From NCBI GenBank assembly GCA_021324515.1, contig JAJPIY010000396.1, positions 1-51,693 on the forward strand: DNA of 51,693 nt, written 5' to 3'. The notes under the pieces were generated by a model that saw only the letters and a program-made list of their open reading frames with translations, ran no database searches and had not been told where the DNA came from. The DNA comes from Planctomycetota bacterium. GTDB taxonomy: Bacteria; Planctomycetota; Planctomycetia; Gemmatales; Gemmataceae. Of this stretch, positions 42,012-51,640 are shown piece by piece. Position numbers and translations under genes: made by a program. The stretch's first letter is position 1; each line of letters opens with the position of its first letter.

Positions 42012-42740
42012 TTATTGGATATGGCCGTCGGCGTAGAGGTAATTGCGCGAGACGCCGCTGCCCATGATGCCGTGAACCGGATCGAAGTCGTAAACCATCA
42101 GGATGTTGCTGGACCCTTTGTTGCCTCCCGATTCGAGCTTGGCCAAGTTCTGCTGCCACAGTCCGGTCTGCGCGCCGCCAGCGACGGGCGTAGGCACGCC
42201 GCGGCCGGAAGAGACCTTATTGTAGCGGCCATACTCATAGCTGAGTCCCTGTGTGAAGATCCCCGTCCCATACCAAAATTCGGTCTGAGGGGTGTCAATG
42301 TACTGGCCTGTTGCCGTCCAATTGGGGTCTGGCGGCAGCGGATTCATGGACAACAAGGGTTGTTGGCGATACAGGTCGCTGGGGCAGAAGAAAATCTTCG
42401 ACGCCGCTACCAGCGGGTTGCTGTTGGTCGTCGTTTGTAGACTCTCCACGAACGGAGCGATGACGAGGTACAACGGTCCTTTGCTCGGGGCCGGCGGGTT
42501 GCAGGGGACCGTAGGCGTATCTGAGGCGTCAGGGAACTGGTTGAAGACGTCTTGATACATGTGGATGGCGATGCCGATGTTGTGCAGATTGCTGGCGCAG
42601 TGAATCTTATTGGCACGATCGCGGACTTTCTGCACAGCCGGTAGCAACAAGCCGATCAAGATGGCGATGATGGCGATCACCACCAAGAGCTCGATCAGCG
42701 TGAAGGCGGGGCGACGCGAACGAGAATAGTGCGTGTTCAT
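42012..42740 (-). CDS. DUF1559 prepilin-like protein
   Basis: The 242-residue product has a type II pseudopilin leader, [20 protein letters not shown], cut before Phe by a prepilin peptidase, then a hydrophobic helix. The C-terminus has the hallmark [13 protein letters not shown]1559 proteins are abundant in planctomycetes and are probably exported and assembled in pseudopilus-like or surface structures. It lies on the minus strand, upstream of the membrane-protein gene, with a 41-base gap, so the two may be co-transcribed. Confidence 0.93.
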   Translation of the reverse strand: MNTHYSRSRRPAFTLIELLVVIAIIAILIGLLLPAVQKVRDRANKIHCASNLHNIGIAIHMYQDVFNQFPDASDTPTVPCNPPAPSKGPLYLVIAPFVESLQTTTNSNPLVAASKIFFCPSDLYRQQPLLSMNPLPPDPNWTATGQYIDTPQTEFWYGTGIFTQGLSYEYGRYNKVSSGRGVPTPVAGGAQTGLWQQNLAKLESGGNKGSSNILMVYDFDPVHGIMGSGVSRNYLYADGHIQ

Positions 42741-43157
42741 GGCAGCACCTGGGAAAAGTCATCCAACCCGTTTTGTGTATCGCTAACCCGATCCCGGAAG
42801 GATAACACGAGTCAAGCGTGGTAGGAAAGCGTGAATCAGGCTAGCGCAGTCCCGCAAGACTACTCCTTCACTCCATCTGATTTTAACCGCAAGTCTATGA
42901 GAAGACGATGAGATGCGCAAAATTTTCTCGCTTCCGGCGACGTGAGAATATGCATTCTAGGCGAGCGGGGGGTGTGAACCCCCCGGTAGGTTGTTCTACC
43001 GGGGGGTTCACACCCCCCGCTCGCCTCAACCGGGGGGTTGACACCCCCCGCTCGCCAGAGCTACCGGGGGAACCGTCTTGACAGGCTAGGGCGGATTTGT
43101 GAAAAGGCCCACGCCACGGCAGAGCAGCCGTGCGGCCCACGATTGCCGGGTGAACGC
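42741..43157. other. Divergent spacer with promoters and repeats
   Basis: The first 200 bases are AT-moderate and hold the likely promoter of the minus-strand pseudopilin gene. 42960-43070 is a repeat cluster, and the following 87 bases lead to the TPR gene. No gene was found. Confidence 0.5.
42960..43070. repeat. GGCGAGCGGGG repeat cluster (three units and a fragment)
   Basis: There is a forward unit at 42960-42987, inverted units at 42998-43025 and 43029-43056, and a fragment at 43063-43070. The first two form a head-to-head pair that can fold as a long hairpin around TAGGTTGTTCT. Confidence 0.92.
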
Positions 43158-45656
43158 ATGGAGCCAAATAAAGTCCCCGCAACGCCGTCGTACTTAGGCG
43201 AACAGCGCTCGTCCTCTCTTTCGCTGCGCCATTTATGGCAAGTACCGGTGTTTTTTGTGGGCGTGGCGGCGCTGCTCACCACCTGCCTGATGCGCAGCCT
43301 GATCGCCCCCGATCCCGTGCAGCAGTTGCACCACCACTTGGCCGAAGCACGCCGGCTGCTGGAGCGAGACACTAACGATCCCGACGGTGCTCTGCGGCAT
43401 GCGCAGCTGGCTGTTGAAAACCTCCTCTATGACCAGGGACGAGCAGCAGAAGCGTTTTTCCTCCTCGGTTCGGCTCATCTTCGCATAGCCGAGCAGGCCG
43501 GCGCACCTGCAACCAGCGAGCATTGGCACGAAGCACGCCGGTACTTGCAGGAAGCGGAACGGCACGGCCTTGGTGGCGAAGATGTCAGTCGACTGCACTA
43601 TCGGCTGGCCAAACTCGGTTTCCATCTCGGCGACGATCCCGCTCAGGTGATTGCGCTGCTCAAGGCCGACATGGACGCCGCTGACGATCGCGCCGAAGCC
43701 TTGACCTTGCTTAGCCAAGCCTATCTGCGTTTGAATCCGCCCAACTTGAAAGAGGCCCTCAAAGCCAACAAGAAGCTACGTGAAGAGGTGCCCCAGATCG
43801 GCGAGGACGTTCTCGGTCCCGCCAAATTGACCGGTGCCAAGCTGCTGCTTCAGCTCCATCAGCGTGAAGAAGCGCGGAAAACCCTGGAGAAAATCAGTGA
43901 CCGCGCACCGCCGGCGGTACTCGCCGAGAAAAACATGTTGCTGGCGGGGCTTTATCAGGAAGAACACAAATGGGCGGAAGCGGCGGCACTGTGGCGGGCC
44001 GTGCTGGACGAAAAGCGCGTGCCGCTGACCGAAGCCGGCGGCGTCCTCTACAATTTGGGCGTCTGTTATCGTCGCCAAGACCAAAACGATTTAGCAGCTG
44101 AGGCCTGGGACGACTGCAAGCGGCGTTCGCAAGGGGAGGAAGCGCAAGCGGCGGCGCTGGCCTTAGCCGAGCTGCGCCTGCACGAAGCCAACCCCGACGA
44201 CAAGGGCGTGGCCCTGCTGGCCGAGGCCGTTGCCAAGGTCCGCAAGGCCGACGATTGGAAAAACTCGCTCATGGCCCTCGCCAGCGTGCAAGAGCTCTTT
44301 GAGCAGGCAATGACGATTTATCGGCAGGCGCAACGCTTCGACTTGGCGGTGCGCACGGCGGAGCTGTACGAGCGTGTGGCTATCCCCCCCCAGGCCCAGC
44401 TGCGCCGCGCCGAGCTGAACAGCGAATGGGCCAAAATCGTCCGCGAACGCGCCCGTGCGGCCAAGGATGAAGAGACGCGCAAGAAGGAGGAGGCCACGGC
44501 CGATGAATTGCTTCGCCAGGCCGCCGAAGCCCACGCCGAGGCCGCCAAGCTCCTCACGGAGAAAAAGGCGTGCGACGACCATCTTTGGCTCAGCGCCATC
44601 TGCTCTTATGAAGGACACGATTATCCGCGCGCTGCCGACAAACTGAGGGAAATGGTCGAGCGCGAGAAGGACAATGTCGATCGTCTGAGTGAAGGGTTAT
44701 TCTTGCTGGGGGAAACTTGCCGCCATCTAAATGATGTCAAAGCTGCTGAAACCGCCTACAAGGCGTGCGTCGAACGCGGTGCCCGCTTCACATATCGGGC
44801 GCGCTATCAATTGGCGATGCTGGAAATCGAAGCCGGGAACATCGACAGCGCGGAAAAGGAGTTGGAGCAGAACATCCTCATCGAGCATCGCGATTCCGAT
44901 CCTGAAGCCCAGGAACAATCACGCTTGGCCCTATGCGCGCTCTTATATCAGAAGGCCGCATCCCTGCCGCAGTTTTATCGCAAAGTCGTGCTGCATTTGG
45001 AAGGGCACATCGACCATTGCGCCCTCACGCCGGAAGCCGTGCGAGCGCGCTATCAGCTCGCGGATTCCTACCGCCAACAAGTCGCCCACGATACACTCAA
45101 TCGCAGCGCCATCAGTATCAGCGAGAAGTTAAGCCCCGAAGCTGCGGAACATTTCCTGGAACTGAACAGGCATTCGTGGACTCGCGCCGCCGAAGAATTC
45201 GCCAAGGTGGAAGAGTTAATTAAAGACCCAGAATTGGCGAAGCTGCTGAGCCTCAAGCAGCAAATGGAGATCCCCTTCCATGTGGCCGAGTGCTATTTCA
45301 ACCTCGGCCAGTATGAAAAAGCGCTGCAAAAATACGAGGAACTGGCGAAAAAAGGAGGCCAATCGCAGCACGCTTTGTTGGCCCTGGGCTGGACGATCCG
45401 CTGTTTTGGGGCGATGGGCGATTATGAACGGCTGCACCGCCGCGTCGCCGAAGTACGCGCCCAACTGGCAGCGACCGAGGGCCTCAGTGAGAGCGATCGC
45501 CAACGGTGGACCGAGTGGCTGAATCAGGCTGACAAGCCGCTTCCCCAGGAGAGTATTAGCAATTCCTCCAACGACCAGCCGAAGATCATCAACACCCCCC
45601 GCGACGAACCCCATACACTTCACGATCGCGGACCTACACTGGAACCCCAACGATAA
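43158..45656 (+). CDS. Membrane-anchored TPR repeat protein
   Basis: The 832-residue product has a short cytoplasmic N-terminus, one membrane helix (VPVFFVGVAALLTTCLM, about 30-46) and a long helical array of tetratricopeptide-like pairs. Examples are NLLYDQGRAAEAFFLLGSAH, GVLYNLGVCYRRQDQNDLA, LFLLGETCRHLNDVKAAETA and CYFNLGQYEKALQKYEELA. A Lys/Glu/Ala-rich coil lies at about 455-500. Such proteins act as scaffolds for protein complexes. The ATG at 43158 follows the repeats; an earlier start would lie in the repeat and is rejected. It is transcribed alone up to the next hairpin. Confidence 0.85.
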   Translation: MEPNKVPATPSYLGEQRSSSLSLRHLWQVPVFFVGVAALLTTCLMRSLIAPDPVQQLHHHLAEARRLLERDTNDPDGALRHAQLAVENLLYDQGRAAEAFFLLGSAHLRIAEQAGAPATSEHWHEARRYLQEAERHGLGGEDVSRLHYRLAKLGFHLGDDPAQVIALLKADMDAADDRAEALTLLSQAYLRLNPPNLKEALKANKKLREEVPQIGEDVLGPAKLTGAKLLLQLHQREEARKTLEKISDRAPPAVLAEKNMLLAGLYQEEHKWAEAAALWRAVLDEKRVPLTEAGGVLYNLGVCYRRQDQNDLAAEAWDDCKRRSQGEEAQAAALALAELRLHEANPDDKGVALLAEAVAKVRKADDWKNSLMALASVQELFEQAMTIYRQAQRFDLAVRTAELYERVAIPPQAQLRRAELNSEWAKIVRERARAAKDEETRKKEEATADELLRQAAEAHAEAAKLLTEKKACDDHLWLSAICSYEGHDYPRAADKLREMVEREKDNVDRLSEGLFLLGETCRHLNDVKAAETAYKACVERGARFTYRARYQLAMLEIEAGNIDSAEKELEQNILIEHRDSDPEAQEQSRLALCALLYQKAASLPQFYRKVVLHLEGHIDHCALTPEAVRARYQLADSYRQQVAHDTLNRSAISISEKLSPEAAEHFLELNRHSWTRAAEEFAKVEELIKDPELAKLLSLKQQMEIPFHVAECYFNLGQYEKALQKYEELAKKGGQSQHALLALGWTIRCFGAMGDYERLHRRVAEVRAQLAATEGLSESDRQRWTEWLNQADKPLPQESISNSSNDQPKIINTPRDEPHTLHDRGPTLEPQR

Positions 45657-45660
45657 GAAA

Positions 45661-45688
45661 GGCCGCCGCTGGATTTTGGCCAGCGGCC
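45661..45688 (+). terminator. Hairpin downstream of TPR gene
   Basis: GGCCGCCGCTGG at 45661-45672 pairs with CCAGCGGCC at 45680-45688 with a TTTT-containing loop. No T-tract follows, but the palindromic repeat cluster lies immediately behind. Confidence 0.55.
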
Positions 45689-45698
45689 CCCTCCCGAG

Positions 45699-45833
45699 GG
45701 CGAGCGGGGGGTGTGAACCCCCCGGTTGAACAGAACAACGCGGGGGTTCACACCCTCCGCTCGCCAGAACAACCGGGGGGTTCACACCCTCCGCTCGCCA
45801 GAACAACCGGGGGGTTCACACTCCTCGCTCGCC
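45699..45833. repeat. GGCGAGCGGGG repeat cluster (four units)
   Basis: One forward unit lies at 45699-45726. Inverted units lie at 45738-45765, 45772-45799 and 45806-45833, joined by AGAACA spacers. The later units carry base changes (CCCTCCGC, CTCCTCGC), as if they have diverged. The cluster separates the TPR gene from the TIGR03067 gene. Confidence 0.92.
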
Positions 45834-45854
45834 GAAATAAAGTGGAGCATAACT

Positions 45855-46289
45855 ATGGTGCAGAACATCTCCGTTTTCTTGATTTTTGCAGCAATGGCCA
45901 GTGCGGCGCGGTGCGCAGTTGCAGCCGACACGGATGAAAAGATGCTCCAGGGAGAATGGGAACTCGTGTCCCTTGAAGTCCAGGGGAAGACGCTGCCGGC
46001 ACCAGGCGGCAAGGGCGGCAGCATCGTCTTCGCCAAGGGCGAGAAGCTCATTTGGAAAGATCCAGGCAAGCCGGAAAAGATCGGCAAATACAAGATCGAT
46101 GCCCACAGGGAACCCAAGCAGATCGACCTGATCACGTCCAAGGACGGTGAGACGGTGCAGGGGATTTACGCCTTCGACGACGATAAGCTGAAGATGGCTT
46201 TTTCGGCCAAAGGCCCCAAAGGCCAGCGCCCTAGCGATTTCAAAGGAGAAAATGTTATGATTGTGATTTGGAAACGGCGGAAGTCGTGA
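45855..46289 (+). CDS. TIGR03067-like exported protein
   Basis: The 144-residue product has a signal peptide (MVQNISVFLIFAAMASAARCAVAA) and a small beta-barrel-like domain: LQGEWELVSLEVQGKTLP, KGEKLIWKDPGKPEKIGKYKID, QGIYAFDDDKLKMAFS. This is the pattern of the TIGR03067 family, which is expanded in planctomycetes. The GGAG site eight bases before the ATG supports the start. Its last codons overlap a GTG start of the following sigma gene. Its role is unknown. Coupling to a sigma/anti-sigma pair suggests an envelope-linked response. Confidence 0.88.
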   Translation: MVQNISVFLIFAAMASAARCAVAADTDEKMLQGEWELVSLEVQGKTLPAPGGKGGSIVFAKGEKLIWKDPGKPEKIGKYKIDAHREPKQIDLITSKDGETVQGIYAFDDDKLKMAFSAKGPKGQRPSDFKGENVMIVIWKRRKS

Positions 46290-46978
46290 ACGAGACGCGA
46301 GAGACTACTTGGCCTCCGTTGAAACCCGTTGTTGGTTTTTCGGGTATATTTCTGGGTGAGCCGTCGGCACGAGCAGCTACTGTGAATAGCGACGAAGAAG
46401 CCATTTTGGTTCACCGTTGCCTACGCGGCGATAACGAGGCCGTTCGTCAACTGGTAGACCGTTTCCAGGCCGAGGTATACAGCCTATGCATGCGGCTGCT
46501 CAATCATCGCCACGACGCCGAAGACGTGACGCAAGAAGTGTTTTTGCGCATCTTTCGGAGTTTGCGGGGCTGGGATCCGCAGCGGCCGCTCAAACCGTGG
46601 ATCATGAGCATCGCCGTCAACCGCTGTCGCACCTGGCTCAGCCAACGCCGCCGCCGGCCGGAATCCGTCGATTACTTGCAAGACACGCTGGCCGGACCTC
46701 CTACTGACGATTCCGGCGAATTGGTAGAGGAAATTCGCAAAGCCGTCGCCGAATTGCGTTGGGAATATCGCGCTGCTTTTGTGCTTTTTCACGAGCAGGG
46801 ACAGCCGTATGAAGAAATCGCGCGAGTGATGGAGCGTCCGGTCGGTACCATCAAGACCTGGCTTCACCGAGCGCGGGTGGAGATTTTAGAACGGCTGCGC
46901 CGCCGCGGTATGGTCTCTGACGATGCCGAAGAGCAGTCGACGGCGCATGAGCCGGAGGGCCGGAGAGAACAAGCATGA
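46286..46978 (+). CDS. ECF sigma factor
   Basis: The product is about 230 residues, an ECF sigma with region 2 (DEEAILVHRCLRGDNEAVRQLVDRF, HDAEDVTQEVFLRIFRSL, KPWIMSIAVNRCRTWL) and region 4 (AVAELRWEYRAAFVLFHEQGQPYEEIARVMERPVGTIKTWLHRAR). GTG at 46286 overlaps the TIGR03067 stop (GTGA); GTG at 46382, right before the canonical start, gives a 198-residue product and is the alternative. The stop overlaps the start of the anti-sigma gene by four bases. Confidence 0.9.
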   Translation: MNETRETTWPPLKPVVGFSGIFLGEPSARAATVNSDEEAILVHRCLRGDNEAVRQLVDRFQAEVYSLCMRLLNHRHDAEDVTQEVFLRIFRSLRGWDPQRPLKPWIMSIAVNRCRTWLSQRRRRPESVDYLQDTLAGPPTDDSGELVEEIRKAVAELRWEYRAAFVLFHEQGQPYEEIARVMERPVGTIKTWLHRARVEILERLRRRGMVSDDAEEQSTAHEPEGRREQA

Positions 46979-47562
46979 ACTGTCGCGACGCCTACGAGTT
47001 GTTGCAGCAAAGCCTCGACGGTACACCAATGGAATCGCCGGAGTGGCTGGCCCATCTGCGTCATTGTGCCGAGTGCCGGGCATGGGCATCGGCGAGCCGG
47101 CGCTTGCAGGATGGTCTGCGTCTTTGGGCCCCGGCGCTGCCGCCGTCCGATCTGGCCGAACGTATTGTGGAGCGTGTGTTGCTGGAGCGCCGGCATACGC
47201 GGCGTCGGCTGCGGCGGCGCTGGGCCGTTGGGGTGGGCCTTGCCGCTGGCTTGGTGCTCGCCCTGACGGGACTCCTCCACCAGCTGACGCCGTCGGTTCG
47301 CCCCACCACCATAGCCAATCGGCAACAACAACTGCCGACCCCTACAGCGACAGCGAAGCGGCAACAACAGCTCCAGGGCGAGCCGGCGCCGACTTTACGC
47401 GAGCCAGCCGCACAACTCAGCGGCGCCTTCGCTGCATTGAGTAATGAAACGGCCAAGGCCGGCGAAGGGCTCTCAGAAGGATTGGAACCGGTGGCCACCT
47501 CCGCTCGCCGCGCCGTTGATCTGTTCCTGCGCGAGTTGCCGATGGAGACGGAGACCAATTAA
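46975..47562 (+). CDS. Zinc-finger anti-sigma factor, membrane-bound
   Basis: The 195-residue product has an N-terminal zinc motif, C3 and HLRHCAEC (about 29-36), as in ZAS-type anti-sigma factors. One membrane helix follows (WAVGVGLAAGLVLALTGLLHQL, about 83-104), then a Pro/Gln/Ala-rich exported tail. It should bind the sigma factor encoded just upstream and release it on a signal. The start overlaps the sigma stop (ATGA). Confidence 0.88.
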   Translation: MNCRDAYELLQQSLDGTPMESPEWLAHLRHCAECRAWASASRRLQDGLRLWAPALPPSDLAERIVERVLLERRHTRRRLRRRWAVGVGLAAGLVLALTGLLHQLTPSVRPTTIANRQQQLPTPTATAKRQQQLQGEPAPTLREPAAQLSGAFAALSNETAKAGEGLSEGLEPVATSARRAVDLFLRELPMETETN

Positions 47563-47635
47563 CCCTAGAAGCCCTGGAAAACGCCGGGAGAAGCATCGGA
47601 AAGAACAAAGAGAAAAGACAATACAAGGGCCTTTT

Positions 47636-49411
47636 ATGTGTGCTTGCTTCTTTCCGCGAACCGTCCTTTTCTGGGTTTGGCTTTGTTTTCTCTGGGACTG
47701 GGGAGTTGGTTGCCCTTTATTATGGGCAGCCACGCCGCGCGAAGAATTGCTCCGCCTGGTGCCCGATTCCGTTGGTTTCTGTGTGGTCGTTCAAGATCTC
47801 CGCGATCACGCCGCTGCTTTGCAGGCATCGCCTTTTTTTGAACAGCTGCGGCAAACATCTTTCGCAGTCAAGGTCCGCAACAGCGACTCATGGAGAAAAT
47901 TAGGATATATCGAATCAAAAATAAAGCAAAGACTTGGACTCGATTGGAAGCAGCTGTGCGACGACGTCCTCGGTGACGCGGTAGTGTTCGCTTATCGGCC
48001 TGGCTTGCCTGGCCGACCGCAGCAAGAACAGGGCGTCATGCTCCTTCGTGCTCGCAATGAGAAAGTCCTCGCCGATCTGACTGGACGCCTCAACAAGGTC
48101 CAGACGGAAACAGGGGAACTGAAAGACTTAACCGAGCATCGGTATAACGGCGTCGTGTACTATCGCCGTCTCGAATACGACAAGCGTACCAAGCGCGACA
48201 AACCACCGACTTTTTACTACGTCCACGGTCCTATTTTGGCCTTGTCCGCCCAGGAATCGATGCTGCGGCAAGTGATCGATTGCGACAGGCGCTCTTCCGG
48301 CGACCCAGGAGAAGCGGCACAACGTCTGCGCGAGCTGGATGCTGAACATGCTCTCTTGGCCGTATGGCTCAATCCGCGGGCGTTCGACGCGGACGTGGAA
48401 GCCAAGGCCGCCAATGCGCCCGAGGATCGCTCTGCGGCCATTAAGCATTTCGCCCGGTATTGGAAAGCACTGGAGAGCATTGTGCTGTCTCTGTCGCCGC
48501 GCGAGCGGGACATCGGTTTATCGCTGGGAGTTCGTGCCCGCACCTCCGACGTGCCGCCCGCAGCCCGACGTCTCTTCCGTGAAGCGGCGACGGCAAGTGA
48601 TGTATGGCGGCGTCTGCCGCCGTCGGCCCTGTTGACTGCCGGCAGCCGCCTCGACGGCGCAGCCCTGCTCGAGATGTTCAGTGGCTTTTTGCGGCCCCAG
48701 GGCCGACAAACGCTTCAGGCTACGCTCAACCGTCCCTTCGCTGCTCTCCTTGCCGAAGAAGATTTCACAGGCAACCTGTTGCCTGCCCTAGGCCCAGATT
48801 GGGGACTCTGCCTTTACGCTCCTGACTCCGGCGATAAAAAGGGGACGCCGCACCTCCTTTTTGCTCTCCGTGTCCAGACGAACCAGACCCAGAAGTCCCC
48901 CGGGCGCACCCTTCTCGCCGCCCTGGACTTCGCGGCTCGTTTGGTGGTGTTTGCTCACAACAATGAGCACCCCGATTCTCCGTTGACCTTCAAGACCGGT
49001 GCTGTACGCGGTCAGGAAGTCCGCTACCTGAGCGGCGCGGCTAACTTCCCCGCCGGCATGCAGCCGGCCTACGGCCTGCTCGATGGCTATCTCGTCCTGG
49101 CAAGTTCGCTCGAAAGCATGAATCGCTTCGCCCAAACCGCTCCGCTCCCTGCTCCTGCTCCTGGTGCTTCCGTGCCGCTTTTGCGCATCTCTTTCAAAGA
49201 CTGGCGTACTTACCTGACAGAACACCGTGAAACGGTCGTACAGTTCCTTGCCCAGCGCGATAAGCTCAGCCGGGATGCATTCGACCGGCAGGTGGACGAC
49301 CTGCTCACGGGCTTGCAATTGGTCGAGCGCGCCGAACTGAGCCAACGTTCCGCTCCCGGCCAGGTCATTTTCACCCTCAACGTTCGGACGACCCAAGCAC
49401 TGAAAAAATGA
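47636..49411 (+). CDS. Large exported protein, DUF3352-like architecture
   Basis: The 591-residue product has a signal peptide (MCACFFPRTVLFWVWLCFLWDWGVGCPLLWA) and an alpha/beta body: LVPDSVGFCVVVQDLRDH near the N-terminus, then GDAVVFAYRPG, YYVHGPILALSAQESMLRQVI and LALRVQTNQ. It resembles exported planctomycete proteins that recall DUF3352, but I cannot confirm the family. No catalytic motif was found. It follows the anti-sigma gene by 73 bases and may belong to the same regulon. Confidence 0.65.
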   Translation: MCACFFPRTVLFWVWLCFLWDWGVGCPLLWAATPREELLRLVPDSVGFCVVVQDLRDHAAALQASPFFEQLRQTSFAVKVRNSDSWRKLGYIESKIKQRLGLDWKQLCDDVLGDAVVFAYRPGLPGRPQQEQGVMLLRARNEKVLADLTGRLNKVQTETGELKDLTEHRYNGVVYYRRLEYDKRTKRDKPPTFYYVHGPILALSAQESMLRQVIDCDRRSSGDPGEAAQRLRELDAEHALLAVWLNPRAFDADVEAKAANAPEDRSAAIKHFARYWKALESIVLSLSPRERDIGLSLGVRARTSDVPPAARRLFREAATASDVWRRLPPSALLTAGSRLDGAALLEMFSGFLRPQGRQTLQATLNRPFAALLAEEDFTGNLLPALGPDWGLCLYAPDSGDKKGTPHLLFALRVQTNQTQKSPGRTLLAALDFAARLVVFAHNNEHPDSPLTFKTGAVRGQEVRYLSGAANFPAGMQPAYGLLDGYLVLASSLESMNRFAQTAPLPAPAPGASVPLLRISFKDWRTYLTEHRETVVQFLAQRDKLSRDAFDRQVDDLLTGLQLVERAELSQRSAPGQVIFTLNVRTTQALKK

Positions 49412-49500
49412 TGAACCAGCGCTTGCAGCCTGGCGATCGGCACAGTATCGTCAAAGCACGTCGTTCCTGCGCTCCCGTTCTAGAAAAAGGATGATAACGC

Positions 49501-51555
49501 ATGAAAAAGTTTCGCTGTTTCGTAGCGTTGTTGGCAGCGATGATTTTTTCTTTGGAGATGTTGGTGCCCTTGGCAGGGCAGTATGCTCCACCTCCCTCCG
49601 TCAAGCCAAGCGAGGAGGTGCTTAAGAAGATCGACGAGCGCATGAACAAGCTCGAGGGCGTGCTGCGCCTGTTCCGCCGAGAGAAAATTGCCGATCCGAT
49701 TCTGGCCGACATCGAGGTTTATCTGAAAGCGGCGACGTGGATTACTCAGCACGACGAATTCTACGATAAAAACGCCGGCGATTGGACGGTCGAAGCACTG
49801 GAGCGTGGTCTGCTCCGCGCCGGCCTGGTGAGCCAGGGCCAATGGCCGTGGTTCCAGCGGACAGGCGCGGCCGTGGTCCACGGCTATCGCTCCGTTATCG
49901 ACGGTTCCGTGCAGCCTTATGCCGTCACCTTGCCGGCCGACTATGGCAAGGAGGTCAAAAAGTGGCGCCTGGAAGTGGTGCTGCACGGCCGCAATGCCAG
50001 CTTGACCGAAGTGAGTTTCTTGCACCAGTTCAATGGCGATAAACCCGCTCCCAAAGATCAGGATTACATTCGCCTGGACGTGTATGGTCGAGGCAACAAC
50101 GGCTACCGCTGGGCAGGCGAACGCGATGTGGCCGAGGCGGTGCAACACTTCTTCCTGGTGGAACAGCGGATGAACCGGGCTGCCTTGCTCGATGACAAGC
50201 GCAGTGTACTGCGTGGCTTCTCGATGGGTGGGGCCGGTACTTGGCACCTGGGCTTGCACTATCCCGATCAATGGTGCGTCATCAGCCCCGGTGCGGGCTT
50301 CACTACCACGCATGGCTATCTCAAGGAGTTGCCAGCCCAGCTGAGGCCGTATCAGGAGGCCTGTCTGCGCATCTATGACGCCGTCGATTACGCCGAGAAC
50401 GCCTTCAATGTGCCCGTCGTTGCCTACGGCGGCGAAAAAGATCCCCAATTGCAGGCAGCCCGCAACATCGAACAACGCCTACAGGCCGACCTGGGACGCG
50501 AGGAGGCGAAAAAGGTCGCCATGAAACTGTTAGTAGCGCCGGGTCTGGGCCATCAACTTCCGCCCCAGTGGCAGAAGAAAATGGCCGAGGCACGCAGCGA
50601 ATACATTGCCAAAGGACGCCCAGACTATCCGCCGCACGTCCGCTTTGTGACTTATACCTTGAAGTATCCCAGCTGCTACTGGGTGTACATTTGGGGAATG
50701 CAACGCCACTACGAGAAAGCATCTGTCCAGGCCGAGCGCGTCGAAGAGGGCTTTAAAGTAACAACGCGCAATGTGCGCATTCTCCGTCTCCGGATGCCGG
50801 AAGGAGCCACACGCCAGGCGATTACCGTGCAGATCGATGGCCAGCGCGTCTTGGCCCAGCCTTACGAGCAGCCGGTACTCAACTCGGCTGCATTGTTCGT
50901 CGATCTGGAACAGCGTGACGGCCGTTGGCAAGCCGTGCTGCCACAGAAAATTGAGGTCGATCAACTCCGCAAACCCCAAAAAACCAACCACTTTCAAGGC
51001 CCCATCGACGATGCTTTCACCGCGCCCTTCCTGTGCGTGCGCGGCACCGGCACCCCGTGGCACGAAGCCACCGAAGAGTACGCCCGGGCCAACCTGGAAC
51101 GCTTCCGCAAGGAATGGTCGAAATATTTCCGCGGTGAATTGCCGCTCAAAGACGACGTGGAAGTCGAAGCGCAGGACATCGCTGGCCGGCACCTGGTCCT
51201 TTTCGGCGATCCCGCGTCCAACAGCCTGATCGCTCAGGTGCTACAGGGGCTGCCGTTCACGTGGACAAAGGACAAGATCACCTGGAATGGCAAAGACTAC
51301 TCGGCCAGTGAGCATGTGCCGGTATTGATCTATCCCAGCCCGTTGTCGCCGAATCATTACGTGGTGCTGAATTCCGGACACACTTTCCACGCCGCAGATT
51401 TTCAGGGCAGCAATGCCCTGCTTTATCCACGCCTAGGCGATTACGCCATCCTGAAGTTAATAGGCGATAAAAAAGATCCGCTGAATGTCAAAGTATGCAC
51501 CGCTGGCTTGTTCGACGATTTCTGGCGCCTCAGCACGGTGCAATCGGGGCCGTGA
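49501..51555 (+). CDS. Exported serine hydrolase (prolyl oligopeptidase/esterase type)
   Basis: The 684-residue product has a signal peptide (MKKFRCFVALLAAMIFSLEMLVPLAGQ), a helical N-terminal part and an alpha/beta-hydrolase domain. The nucleophile elbow is RGFSMGGAGTW (S near 244). The late His is probably in APGLGHQLPPQW, and the Asp in GGEKDPQLQ. The following 250 residues are beta-rich and may bind substrate or surfaces. It is a peptidase or esterase with an exported location. A ribosome site (AAAAGGATG) precedes the ATG by about ten bases. The gene is the last in the window and looks complete. Confidence 0.85.
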   Translation: MKKFRCFVALLAAMIFSLEMLVPLAGQYAPPPSVKPSEEVLKKIDERMNKLEGVLRLFRREKIADPILADIEVYLKAATWITQHDEFYDKNAGDWTVEALERGLLRAGLVSQGQWPWFQRTGAAVVHGYRSVIDGSVQPYAVTLPADYGKEVKKWRLEVVLHGRNASLTEVSFLHQFNGDKPAPKDQDYIRLDVYGRGNNGYRWAGERDVAEAVQHFFLVEQRMNRAALLDDKRSVLRGFSMGGAGTWHLGLHYPDQWCVISPGAGFTTTHGYLKELPAQLRPYQEACLRIYDAVDYAENAFNVPVVAYGGEKDPQLQAARNIEQRLQADLGREEAKKVAMKLLVAPGLGHQLPPQWQKKMAEARSEYIAKGRPDYPPHVRFVTYTLKYPSCYWVYIWGMQRHYEKASVQAERVEEGFKVTTRNVRILRLRMPEGATRQAITVQIDGQRVLAQPYEQPVLNSAALFVDLEQRDGRWQAVLPQKIEVDQLRKPQKTNHFQGPIDDAFTAPFLCVRGTGTPWHEATEEYARANLERFRKEWSKYFRGELPLKDDVEVEAQDIAGRHLVLFGDPASNSLIAQVLQGLPFTWTKDKITWNGKDYSASEHVPVLIYPSPLSPNHYVVLNSGHTFHAADFQGSNALLYPRLGDYAILKLIGDKKDPLNVKVCTAGLFDDFWRLSTVQSGP

Positions 51556-51619
51556 TCCCTCGGCGCCCTCCTTCGTTAGCGTGGTCATGCTGCTGCTCAG
51601 CGCTCTGAAACCCTGAAAA

Positions 51620-51640
51620 GGGCTGCCTGCGGAACAGCCC
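51620..51640 (+). terminator. Weak hairpin downstream of hydrolase gene
   Basis: GGGCTG at 51620-51625 pairs with CAGCCC at 51635-51640, loop of nine bases. A T-run occurs about 30 bases later (CTTTTTTTCC). This is a possible terminator only. Confidence 0.35.

Noticed and set aside
43038-43157. Longer N-terminus for the TPR protein
   Set aside because: The extra 40 residues would come from the palindromic repeat and a spacer; the ATG at 43158 gives a normal start.
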